From Candidatus Woesearchaeota archaeon (GTDB taxonomy: Archaea; Nanobdellota; Nanobdellia; Woesearchaeales; JAHWIC01): DNA of 15,763 nucleotides. Positions 7,296 through 13,619 of the stretch are shown here, in pieces; within the stretch, counting starts at the first letter, position 1; each line of letters starts with the position of its first letter. Both the position numbers and the translations under genes were made by a program. The notes under the pieces are model-generated. The model worked only from the letters and a program-made list of their open reading frames with translations. It was not told the origin of the DNA and made no database searches. Where the stretch lies: NCBI GenBank assembly GCA_019322805.1, contig JAHWIC010000029.1, positions 1 through 15,763 on the forward strand. The letters are read 5' to 3'.

Positions 7296-9491
7296 CTATG
7301 CAGCCCCCCTAAACATTCTTTGCGCTTCATAGACTCTTTCTATAGGTGGTTGATTCCCTAAGTCATCCTTCAGAAGACCAGTTATAATTCCAGCTATTTT
7401 TGGGTCTTTTACCTTTTGCCTTACTCTTGGCAGATAATCTTGCTCTAATCCCTGCCGATTATTACTGTAGGCCATTTCTCTATCACTCTGCACTTCCTCT
7501 TTCCTTTCAATAGTCCTGCCTTGACTTTCATCATTAAACAGATTATGCCCGGTTACCATCTTATACATGAGTATTCCGAGAGCCACCAAATCATTATTCC
7601 CGCCATAGGCCCTGTTTCCAGGATATTTATCTTCGGGGTCATCAGTTGCGAAACCTAAATCGATTATAACAGCTCTGTCCTCTTCTTCGTCAATCATTAT
7701 ATTCCTGCCATGTATATCTCTATGATAAAGGCCTGCCTGGCGCAGTTCTAAAATTCCATCGCATATATTTGATGCATATCTTAGCGCTCGTTCCGATTCA
7801 AAGGAACCCTCTTTTCCTAGAATATTGATTAATGAATCTCCTTTTATATATTCGATTTCGAGAGCAAGGCTCTCCTGTGGCTCTCCTTTAACTCTGACAA
7901 CATTTCTTGGGTTTCCATCATGAGTTCTTTGAACTCTTCTGAGTAATTCGTACTCTTCGTTTATTTCTTGTGAAAATTTCCAGGCATTACCTCCTTTTAA
8001 GAAAACAGCACCTGAAACGCCTGTACCTAATAGTTTAAGTTTAGAAGGATCTGATTGCACTTCTTTATGGCTGGTTATTCTTTTAAGTAAGTTGTAGGTT
8101 CTTTCTTTCTGGGATGGTGAGATATTGTCTGGTTTAAGTCCTATAGTATACAAGATAGACATTTCCTCGAAACTAAGTCTTTCATCATATTTATCTGCTT
8201 CATAGAGAGGGACACCATACTTAGCTAAGTAAGATATATCGTCTTCATTAAATCGTGTTTTGTAAGTACCAGCTTTTTCAGGAGGAATGTTATTTTTAAC
8301 TAATGAAGCAATGACCCACCCCCTAAGCTCTTGATCATATCTATCAGCCAATTCAGCAGAAACTCCAGCTTCAAATAAACCTCTAATATCCATAGGAAAA
8401 AACCTATTATCATATTTATTTGCCTGTTCTGGACTACAGCCAATTTTAACTAAGTCAGCAATGTCAAATGCGTTAAACCTTTCTTGGTATCTATCTGCTC
8501 CTTCAGGAGAAACTTCAGCTTTAACTAGTTCAACAACACCTTCATCTGAAAATCTGGGATTATACTTATTAGCTTCCTCAGGAGAAACCCCTAACAAAAC
8601 TAAACTAGCTACTTGCTCATCTTTAAATCTCTCATCATACCTATCAGCCTCCTCAGCAGAAACCCCAGCTTTAACTAATGTAGGAATGACTATCCCACTA
8701 AAGCGCGGCCTGTACGTTTTTGCTAGCTCTGGAGAAATTTTACCCTTAACTAAACTTGCAATCCCCTTACCGCTAAACCGTGCATACCTATCAGCCTCTT
8801 CAGGAGAAACATTAGCTTTAACTAAATCAGCAATGTCAGATGCACCAAATCTTGCATGGTAACTGTTAGCTTTTTCAAAGGATACCTCTTCAGAAAATAA
8901 AAATGCAATGCCATGTCCATTAAAGCGGCTATTGTACCTGCGCGCCTCTTCAGGAGAAACATCATTTTCGGATAATCTAACAATTTCATCTGTATTAAAC
9001 CTAGTATCATATTCGTGCGATTTTCTAGCTGAAACATTAACCTTAGCTAATTCAGCAATTGCCCACCCTCCAAAACGAGGGTCATACTCATTTGCCTGCT
9101 CTGGTGTTATACCAGCACCAACTAAAATTCCAACTTCACTTCCACTAAATCTCGAATCATACCTATCAGCCTCTTCAGGAGAAACCCCTGCTTTAAACAA
9201 TATAGCAATGGTAGAACCACTAAAACGAGTATCAAATTCATCTGCTTTCTCAGGAGAGACTCCAGCTTCAAATAAGTCAACGATATCACGACTTCTAAAT
9301 CTAGCCCTATATTCATCTGCTTTACCAGGAGAAACTCCTGCTCCAACTAATATAGTAATATCACTCCCACCGAATCTAATATCATATCTGTTGGCTTCTT
9401 CAGGAGAAACATTAGCAGTGAATAAAGAATGAGCATCATACGAACCAAATCTTCCGCCGTACTGCCTGGTAACATCATCATCTAGCGTCAT
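7296..9491 (-). CDS. Repeat-solenoid protein-kinase-like protein (17 tandem 25-residue repeats)
   Basis: A 731-residue soluble protein. After a partial first unit (1-27), residues 28-451 are 17 tandem repeats of 25 residues (the ninth is 24). The first half of the consensus is VSPEEADRYDxRF and the second half is SGxDIAxLVKAG. Each unit probably forms a helical hairpin, so the region should be an alpha-solenoid for binding a partner. The kinase domain covers about 486-725: LGTGVSGAVFL (Gly489, Gly491, Gly494), Lys505 in AWKF, Glu in the C-helix (about 515), HRDIHGRN (590-597), IIDLG (Asp611) and NNDLVALG (634 on). Catalytic residues are intact, but the APE motif is absent and the activation segment is very short. 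I do not know a named family with this repeat. The start overlaps the RHH gene stop as ATGA, with the ribosome binding site AAGGTGG inside that gene. Confidence 0.87.
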   Translation of the reverse strand: MTLDDDVTRQYGGRFGSYDAHSLFTANVSPEEANRYDIRFGGSDITILVGAGVSPGKADEYRARFRSRDIVDLFEAGVSPEKADEFDTRFSGSTIAILFKAGVSPEEADRYDSRFSGSEVGILVGAGITPEQANEYDPRFGGWAIAELAKVNVSARKSHEYDTRFNTDEIVRLSENDVSPEEARRYNSRFNGHGIAFLFSEEVSFEKANSYHARFGASDIADLVKANVSPEEADRYARFSGKGIASLVKGKISPELAKTYRPRFSGIVIPTLVKAGVSAEEADRYDERFKDEQVASLVLLGVSPEEANKYNPRFSDEGVVELVKAEVSPEGADRYQERFNAFDIADLVKIGCSPEQANKYDNRFFPMDIRGLFEAGVSAELADRYDQELRGWVIASLVKNNIPPEKAGTYKTRFNEDDISYLAKYGVPLYEADKYDERLSFEEMSILYTIGLKPDNISPSQKERTYNLLKRITSHKEVQSDPSKLKLLGTGVSGAVFLKGGNAWKFSQEINEEYELLRRVQRTHDGNPRNVVRVKGEPQESLALEIEYIKGDSLINILGKEGSFESERALRYASNICDGILELRQAGLYHRDIHGRNIMIDEEEDRAVIIDLGFATDDPEDKYPGNRAYGGNNDLVALGILMYKMVTGHNLFNDESQGRTIERKEEVQSDREMAYSNNRQGLEQDYLPRVRQKVKDPKIAGIITGLLKDDLGNQPPIERVYEAQRMFRGAA
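8139..9410 (-). repeat. Seventeen tandem 75-bp coding repeats
   Basis: In-frame repeats of 75 bp (one of 72 bp) encode the 25-residue units of the 731-aa kinase. Positions 1 (Val/Ile), 3 (Pro), 6 (Ala), 9 (Tyr), 12-13 (Arg-Phe), 18 (Ile), 21 (Leu) and 25 (Gly/Asn) are well kept, while positions 11 and 14-17 vary from unit to unit. Copies are diverged at the DNA level, so the array is old rather than a recent slippage product. Antisense open frames across it are by-products of the same periodicity. Confidence 0.93.
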
Positions 9492-9625
9492 CTTTCCACC
9501 TTAGAAAACTCCCTCACAGCTTCCTCTACAACATGACTCTTATTCCTAAATTTACCTTTTCTAAGAATTTCCCTGATCTTGACTATGGTCTCTTCATCAA
9601 GTGAAACACTGATTATATGCTTCAT
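9488..9625 (-). CDS. Small ribbon-helix-helix (CopG/MetJ-Arc type) DNA-binding protein
   Basis: A 45-residue open frame starts MKHIISVSLDEETIVKIREI and ends FSKVER. It has the full RHH pattern: a beta strand with alternating residues (HIISVSLD, 3-10), helix A (EETIVKIREILRK, 11-23), a short turn with RNKS, and helix B (HVVEEAVREFSK, 31-42). Such proteins dimerise through the strand, which enters the DNA major groove; most are local repressors, often of their own operon or as antitoxins. The stop overlaps the start of the 731-aa kinase (ATGA). The gene begins immediately downstream of a TATA box, and a perfect palindrome overlaps its start codon, which fits autoregulation. It is too short for most gene callers. 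The fold call is confident; the repressor role is inferred. Confidence 0.85.
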   Translation of the reverse strand: MKHIISVSLDEETIVKIREILRKGKFRNKSHVVEEAVREFSKVER

Positions 9626-9644
9626 AATTCTTAATAAGAATTAT
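9624..9644. promoter_or_regulatory. Perfect palindrome, candidate RHH operator
   Basis: The arms ATAATTCTTA (9624-9633) and TAAGAATTAT (9635-9644) are exact reverse complements around one A. The element overlaps the RHH start codon (9625-9623) and the predicted transcription start. A repressor bound here would block the whole kinase operon. RHH proteins commonly bind such palindromes; identification as their operator is inferred from position. Confidence 0.65.
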
Positions 9645-9650
9645 TAATGA

Positions 9651-9659
9651 TTTATAAAT
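9651..9659 (-). promoter_or_regulatory. TATA box of the RHH-kinase operon
   Basis: Read on the minus strand this is ATTTATAAA preceded by AGAAAG, a good archaeal TATA/BRE. Its centre is about 30 bases before the RHH start codon, so transcription should begin at or within a few bases of the ATG. That implies a leaderless or nearly leaderless first gene, consistent with the lack of a ribosome binding site there. Confidence 0.65.
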
Positions 9660-9736
9660 CTTTCTATTATTTTACTCCTATCAAGTAATAACATAGTAAG
9701 CAGGCTTCCGTAACCCTTCCAATTCCAACAGAAACC

Positions 9737-9744
9737 TTTATATA
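9737..9744 (+). promoter_or_regulatory. TATA box of purF
   Basis: TTTATATA preceded by CAGAAACC (BRE-like) lies about 27 bases before the ATG at 9768. Transcription would start almost at the start codon and no ribosome binding site is seen, so the message is probably leaderless. It is arranged divergently with the RHH promoter, about 80 bases away. Confidence 0.6.
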
Positions 9745-9767
9745 AAATATATAATTACATTTATCCT

Positions 9768-11324
9768 ATGGAAGATGTAAAACACAGCTGCGGAATAGCA
9801 GCGTCTTACCTAAAGGAAACTATACCTGATGCTGATAAAAAAGCCTTATTCTATCTTTATCGAATGTTGCTGAACCTTCAGAATCGAGGGCAGTTATCTG
9901 CAGGGTTTACTACATACAGCAGAAAAAGAAAGCAGCTGATTGATACGTACAAAAACCTCGGTCATGTTAATGAGGTGTTTAAGACCAATGATATCCATAA
10001 GAGCGTTAATTTGTTCAAGAAATATGCAGGCAACAAGGCTATTGGCCATGTAAGGTATGCAACTTCAGGTGTTGAAGACAAGACCTATGCACAGCCATTT
10101 GAACGGCATCATGGCAGGATGTGGAAATGGTTCAGTTTCTGCTTTAATGGAAATCTTGTAAACTTCCCTAAGCTGAAGAAAACCCTTATGGAGAAAATCC
10201 ATTACCATATAATCCATGACACAGACACAGAGATAATGATGCATTATATTGCAAGGCAATTACGCGGAGGAACAAAGCCGGATATTGCTGATGTGTTTGC
10301 AAGATTAGTTGGCAAGTTTGATGGGGCTTATAATGTAGCTTTTATGAACGCATTTGGCGACCTGGCTGTTTTAAGGGACCCAATGGGCTTCAGGCCTTTA
10401 TGTTATCATATTGAGGGGGATAAATTATTGGTTGCTTCTGAGAGCAATGCAATACAGAACTGCGGCTTCTCGGACATAAAGTCATTAGAGCCAGGGAAGA
10501 TAATCACAGTGCAGGACGGCCACGTAGAAATCAGGAGATGTGCAAAATGCAGAAGAAAAGCCCACTGCATGTTTGAATGGGTTTATTTTGCAAATGTCAG
10601 CTCTGTTCTTGACGGAAGGTCTGTTTATGTAACAAGAACCCAGTTAGGAAAAGAGCTTGCAAGGCTTGAGACAGAGAAAATCACAAAAGACCATATAATC
10701 GTTCCTGTTCCTGATACTGCTAAGGCTGCGGGAGATGCAATGGCTTATGAGCTTGGCGTTCCATCCCAGGAAGGCTTGGTAAGGAACAGATATATTGGAA
10801 GGACTTTCATAGAGGGTGTTGAAAAAAGAGAAGGCAAAGTAGAGAATAAGTATACTGCAATAAAGAACATATTGAAGGACAAGAAGGTCATACTTGTTGA
10901 TGACAGTGTTGTTAGAGGCGCAACTTGCCAGGAGATTGTAAGATATTTAAAAGAAAAGGGCAGAGCGAAAGAGGTTCATCTCAGGGTTTCATGCCCTCCT
11001 ATAAAGGCGCCTTGCTTTTACGGCATTGATATGTCAACTATTGGTGAGCTTTTACTGCCTGGATATGAAAAGCCGATTGACCCGGAGAAAACATCACAAA
11101 AGATTTTGGATAAGATTGCTAAAGACATAGGTGCTGATTCTTTTATTTATAACACAATACCTGGACTTGTAAGGGCAATAGACATTCCAAAGAAGGATTT
11201 GTGTATGGCTTGTTTGACTGGAATTTATCCAACTCCTGGAGGAAAGAAATTATATTCCAGTGCATTAAAGGATTTTAAGAAAGGCAAGAAGGAAGATATA
11301 AGGAGTTATGAGAGGGAGTGTTGA
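9768..11324 (+). CDS. purF: Amidophosphoribosyltransferase (glutamine PRPP amidotransferase)
   Basis: A 518-residue two-domain enzyme for the first committed step of purine synthesis (PRPP plus glutamine to phosphoribosylamine). The N-terminal class II glutaminase domain has Cys8 (SCGIAAS) as nucleophile after a 7-residue leader that is probably removed, NRGQLSAG (39-46), GHVRYATSG (93-101) and FNGNLVN (126-132). The C-terminal phosphoribosyltransferase domain has NRYIGRTFI (340-348) and the PRPP loop VILVDDSVVRGAT (374-386). Cys267, Cys416, Cys479 and Cys482 line up with the four 4Fe-4S ligands of Bacillus subtilis PurF, so an oxygen-sensitive cluster enzyme is likely. An additional CAKC at 258-261 precedes Cys267. 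It is close to the usual length of the family, has its own promoter, and converges on the next gene with the stop codons directly adjoining. Confidence 0.93.
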   Translation: MEDVKHSCGIAASYLKETIPDADKKALFYLYRMLLNLQNRGQLSAGFTTYSRKRKQLIDTYKNLGHVNEVFKTNDIHKSVNLFKKYAGNKAIGHVRYATSGVEDKTYAQPFERHHGRMWKWFSFCFNGNLVNFPKLKKTLMEKIHYHIIHDTDTEIMMHYIARQLRGGTKPDIADVFARLVGKFDGAYNVAFMNAFGDLAVLRDPMGFRPLCYHIEGDKLLVASESNAIQNCGFSDIKSLEPGKIITVQDGHVEIRRCAKCRRKAHCMFEWVYFANVSSVLDGRSVYVTRTQLGKELARLETEKITKDHIIVPVPDTAKAAGDAMAYELGVPSQEGLVRNRYIGRTFIEGVEKREGKVENKYTAIKNILKDKKVILVDDSVVRGATCQEIVRYLKEKGRAKEVHLRVSCPPIKAPCFYGIDMSTIGELLLPGYEKPIDPEKTSQKILDKIAKDIGADSFIYNTIPGLVRAIDIPKKDLCMACLTGIYPTPGGKKLYSSALKDFKKGKKEDIRSYEREC

Positions 11325-11858
11325 TTATTCTTCAAGCATCTTCTGTTCGAGCTTTATTTTGTTGGTAACCCCATAAGGGTATTTACTGACAACATTTAGA
11401 GATTCTAATCTTTTAACTATCCTATGTACCTTTACTTTTGACAGCTTTGTTCTCCTTACAATCTCAGACTGGGTTAATTCACCGTCATACTCTTCCAATA
11501 CCTTAATTACATTTTTCTCTTCAGGAGTAAGCATAGTATCCATCACACTCTTGGTAAGCTCTTTTTTCTCCTTTTTCCTAAGCAAGTCCATAATAGTAAA
11601 GCCTGCTAATGAAGATATCACTAAGCCTAAAGATGAGGCAAAAATCAGCATAGGGTATTCCCTTTGCGGCCTATAGGCGTTTCTGGGGCTGCCAGGCATC
11701 CTACTTATATTGAGTGAATCATTCATTGGACCATTAAATGGCATTCTCTGAAATCTCGCAAAAGAATACACTTCGTAAACTAACAGGACTAATGATATTC
11801 CTGCATAGACAAAGCATATTATCATAATGATATTTTGAATCAACTTTCTTTTTTCCAT
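11325..11858 (-). CDS. Membrane-anchored winged-helix regulator
   Basis: A 177-residue protein with two hydrophobic segments (about 8-32 and 69-92). They are separated by a short Pro/Arg/Asn-rich loop, probably outside the membrane, which leaves both termini in the cytoplasm. The C-terminal part (about 108-172) is a winged helix: LTPEEKNVIKVLEEYDGELT, then QSEIVRRTKLSKVKVHRIVK with the recognition helix, and a wing around KYPYGVTNKIKL. Such MarR-like membrane-tethered regulators are common in archaea. It is divergent from the MacB-type operon across a 138-base region full of GTTTC words, so it is a natural candidate to bind that region. No strong ribosome binding site precedes the ATG; an AGGAT lies rather far upstream. 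Confidence 0.8.
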   Translation of the reverse strand: MEKRKLIQNIIMIICFVYAGISLVLLVYEVYSFARFQRMPFNGPMNDSLNISRMPGSPRNAYRPQREYPMLIFASSLGLVISSLAGFTIMDLLRKKEKKELTKSVMDTMLTPEEKNVIKVLEEYDGELTQSEIVRRTKLSKVKVHRIVKRLESLNVVSKYPYGVTNKIKLEQKMLEE

Positions 11859-11890
11859 TTTCTTGTTTCACTTATCCTGAAACGTTTCAC

Positions 11891-11915
11891 ATGGTTTCGT
11901 TTCACTTCGTTTCAT
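11891..11915 (+). repeat. 25-bp direct repeat, copy 1
   Basis: Exact match to 11929-11953, starting ATGGTTTCGTTTCAC and ending CTTCGTTTCAT. Copy starts are 38 bp apart, a little under four helical turns, so both copies present nearly the same DNA face. Confidence 0.9.
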
Positions 11916-11928
11916 GAAACATTTAAAT

Positions 11929-11953
11929 ATGGTTTCGTTTCACTTCGTTTCAT
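11929..11953 (+). repeat. 25-bp direct repeat, copy 2
   Basis: Exact second copy of 11891-11915, lying directly downstream of the ATTTAAAT box. Protein bound here would cover the predicted start of plus-strand transcription (near 11950). Confidence 0.9.
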
Positions 11954-11968
11954 AGGAGCGTGGAGGGC

Positions 11969-11977
11969 TTTATAAAA
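11969..11977 (+). promoter_or_regulatory. Second TATA-like box upstream of ABC operon
   Basis: TTTATAAAA lies about 24 bases before the ATG at 11997. If it is used, transcription would begin at about that ATG and the start at 12024 (MKDIIIRLENV) would be favoured; if the ATTTAAATA box at 11921-11929 is used, the GGGAG before 11997 can act as ribosome binding site. The sequence does not decide between them. Confidence 0.4.
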
Positions 11978-11996
11978 CTATCTGGGAGAAACAGAA

Positions 11997-12737
11997 ATGA
12001 GGGGCCTCGATGGCAAAGACAGAATGAAAGACATAATAATCCGATTAGAAAATGTGAGCAAGATTTACCAAATGGGTGATGTAGAGGTTCCTGCATTAAA
12101 GGAGGTTAGTCTAGAAGTCAAAAGAGGCGAGTTCCTAGCTATATCTGGACCTAGCGGTTCTGGAAAAAGCACTATGATGAACTTAGTTGGCTGCCTGGAC
12201 TTACCCACTAATGGAACAATTTTCTTGGATAATGAGAATATTGCAAACCTAAGAGAATCAAGTTTATCCCAGATAAGGGGAAAGAAGATTGGTTTTATTT
12301 TCCAGCAGTTTAATCTTTTACCAACATTAACTGCTTTGGAAAATGTTATGCTTCCTCTCGAGTTACAAGATGTTGATTCAAAAACAGCAAAAGGAAAAGC
12401 TTTAGCAGTGCTTAAGATGGTTGGCCTAGGAGACAGAGTTGATCATTTACCAACCCAACTATCTGGCGGGCAACAGCAGCGTGTTGCAATATCAAGGGCT
12501 TTATCAATTGATCCTGATATAATTCTTGCAGACGAGCCTACAGGAAACCTGGATAGCAAGACTGGAGAGTTTATTATGGAATTCCTAAGCAGGATACATA
12601 GGGATAAGAAAAAGACAATAATCATGATAACCCATGATCTTCATTTAGTCAAACGGGCTGAAAGGGTCGTTTACCTAAAGGATGGGAAGATTGAGAAAAT
12701 TATACATAAAGATGAGGCAGGAGGTGCTGAAAAATGA
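11997..12737 (+). CDS. ABC transporter ATP-binding protein, MacB/LolD type
   Basis: A 246-residue ATPase with Walker A GPSGSGKST (51-59), Q-loop FQQFNLLP (Gln103), signature LSGGQQQR (155-162), Walker B IILADEP (175-181) and H-loop ITHD (His213). The stretch VSKIYQMGDVEVPALKEVSL is typical of the MacB/LolD/FtsE-like group (COG1136), which powers mechanotransmission or export by FtsX-type permeases. It is the first gene of a three-gene operon: its stop overlaps the start of the next gene as ATGA, and the permease follows. The start could also be the ATG at 12024, which gives the more usual family length. Confidence 0.92.
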   Translation: MRGLDGKDRMKDIIIRLENVSKIYQMGDVEVPALKEVSLEVKRGEFLAISGPSGSGKSTMMNLVGCLDLPTNGTIFLDNENIANLRESSLSQIRGKKIGFIFQQFNLLPTLTALENVMLPLELQDVDSKTAKGKALAVLKMVGLGDRVDHLPTQLSGGQQQRVAISRALSIDPDIILADEPTGNLDSKTGEFIMEFLSRIHRDKKKTIIMITHDLHLVKRAERVVYLKDGKIEKIIHKDEAGGAEK

Positions 12738-13612
12738 GAAAAATAATTGTTTGGACTGTATTGTTGGTTTTTTGCATGAACCTAGTGTATGGCGGTTCTG
12801 AGGTTGTTAGTGTAACCTTGCTGGGCCAGGACCCAGATCCTGCTGGAGCAGGAGAAGTCACCAAGTTAAGGTTTAATGTTGCAAACCTGGGGGATAGTGT
12901 GATTGATGGTTTAGAAGTGGAACTCCTTCCTAAATACCCATTTAGCAAGATGAATGGAGAAGAATATGTCAAGGTAATTCCCCAGCTGTCTGGATATCCT
13001 TACACAGCAAAATACCAGGTTTTGGTTGACAGGGATGCTTTAGAGGCAACAAATGAAATAGATGTAAGATACAGGATAGGTCCTGAAGGTTCCTGGGGCC
13101 GTAAAACATTTGAGATTGATGTTGATGATATTCAAACAGGCTTTGACCTTGTTGTTCAGGAAATAGCTGGAGACGAGGTTTCAGTTGCTATCGCAAACAT
13201 CGGAAAGAATGTTGCTTACTCAACAATTGTCAGGGTTCCTGAGCAGGATTCCTATGAAACAACAGGCACCTCAGGCCAAATGATAGGAAACCTGGATGAT
13301 GGCGATTACACTTTAGTTACTTTCCAGATTACCAAGAAGAGAGGAGCTTCAGCAGATGATCCCCTTAAGTTCAGGATAGATTACACAGACGAGATTGGGG
13401 AAAGAAGGACTGAAATAAAAGAGGTTCCTTTTGAGCTGGGAGGTTCTGCATCGGCTCTTCCGCAAGGAACTGACTTTGAAGCAATGAGAGCCGCAAGGCA
13501 AGGACAACTGCAGCAGACAAAATTCTACCAGCAATGGTGGTTCTGGGGGGTTATAATCGTAGCTGCATTCATTGGCTGGAAAGCATACAAGAAACACAAA
13601 AAGAAGAAGTGA
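12734..13612 (+). CDS. Exported COG1361-like (S-layer/CARDB-type) protein of the ABC operon
   Basis: A 292-residue protein with a signal peptide (residues 1-20, MRKIIVWTVLLVFCMNLVYG). Two beta-rich modules follow: the first (about 22-130) contains the LRFNVANLGDSVIDGLEVEL pattern, and the second (about 136-235) contains VSVAIANIGKNVAYSTIVRV, both typical of COG1361/CARDB immunoglobulin-like domains. A C-terminal membrane segment (about 267-285) with a lysine-rich tail (KKHKKKK) anchors it with the domains outside. Proteins of this kind are commonly encoded between MacB-type ATPase and permease genes in archaea; a periplasmic-adaptor or substrate-handling role is inferred. It is coupled to the ATPase gene by a 4-base overlap and to the permease by a 7-base gap. 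Confidence 0.82.
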   Translation: MRKIIVWTVLLVFCMNLVYGGSEVVSVTLLGQDPDPAGAGEVTKLRFNVANLGDSVIDGLEVELLPKYPFSKMNGEEYVKVIPQLSGYPYTAKYQVLVDRDALEATNEIDVRYRIGPEGSWGRKTFEIDVDDIQTGFDLVVQEIAGDEVSVAIANIGKNVAYSTIVRVPEQDSYETTGTSGQMIGNLDDGDYTLVTFQITKKRGASADDPLKFRIDYTDEIGERRTEIKEVPFELGGSASALPQGTDFEAMRAARQGQLQQTKFYQQWWFWGVIIVAAFIGWKAYKKHKKKK

Positions 13613-13619
13613 AGAATAG

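Larger units (their letters stand above)
11865..11953. promoter_or_regulatory. GTTTC/GAAAC operator array in divergent promoter
   Basis: GTTTC occurs at 11865, 11884, 11894, 11899, 11909, 11932, 11937 and 11947, and the inverse GAAAC at 11879 and 11916. They form two exact 12-base palindromes, TGAAACGTTTCA (11878-11889) and GTTTCATGAAAC (11909-11920). A TATA-like ATTTAAATA (11921-11929), near-symmetrical and usable in either direction, sits between the two 25-bp direct repeats. The layout indicates a multi-site operator controlling the wHTH gene and the ABC operon together. Confidence 0.7.

Noticed and set aside
8139..9410. Regular repeat spacing suggesting a CRISPR array
   Set aside because: The units are 75 bp, diverged, in frame and all coding; there are no identical short repeats separated by unique spacers and no cas genes.
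8461..9432. Long plus-strand open frames rich in SSGETPA repeats
   Set aside because: They are the antisense reading of the 75-bp coding repeats. The minus-strand frame encodes a full repeat-kinase protein with catalytic motifs and a ribosome binding site; the plus-strand frames have neither.
9660..9736. Possible RNA gene between the RHH promoter and purF
   Set aside because: No tRNA-like stems or conserved loop sequence and no extended hairpin could be found by eye; it seems to be only spacer between two divergent promoters.
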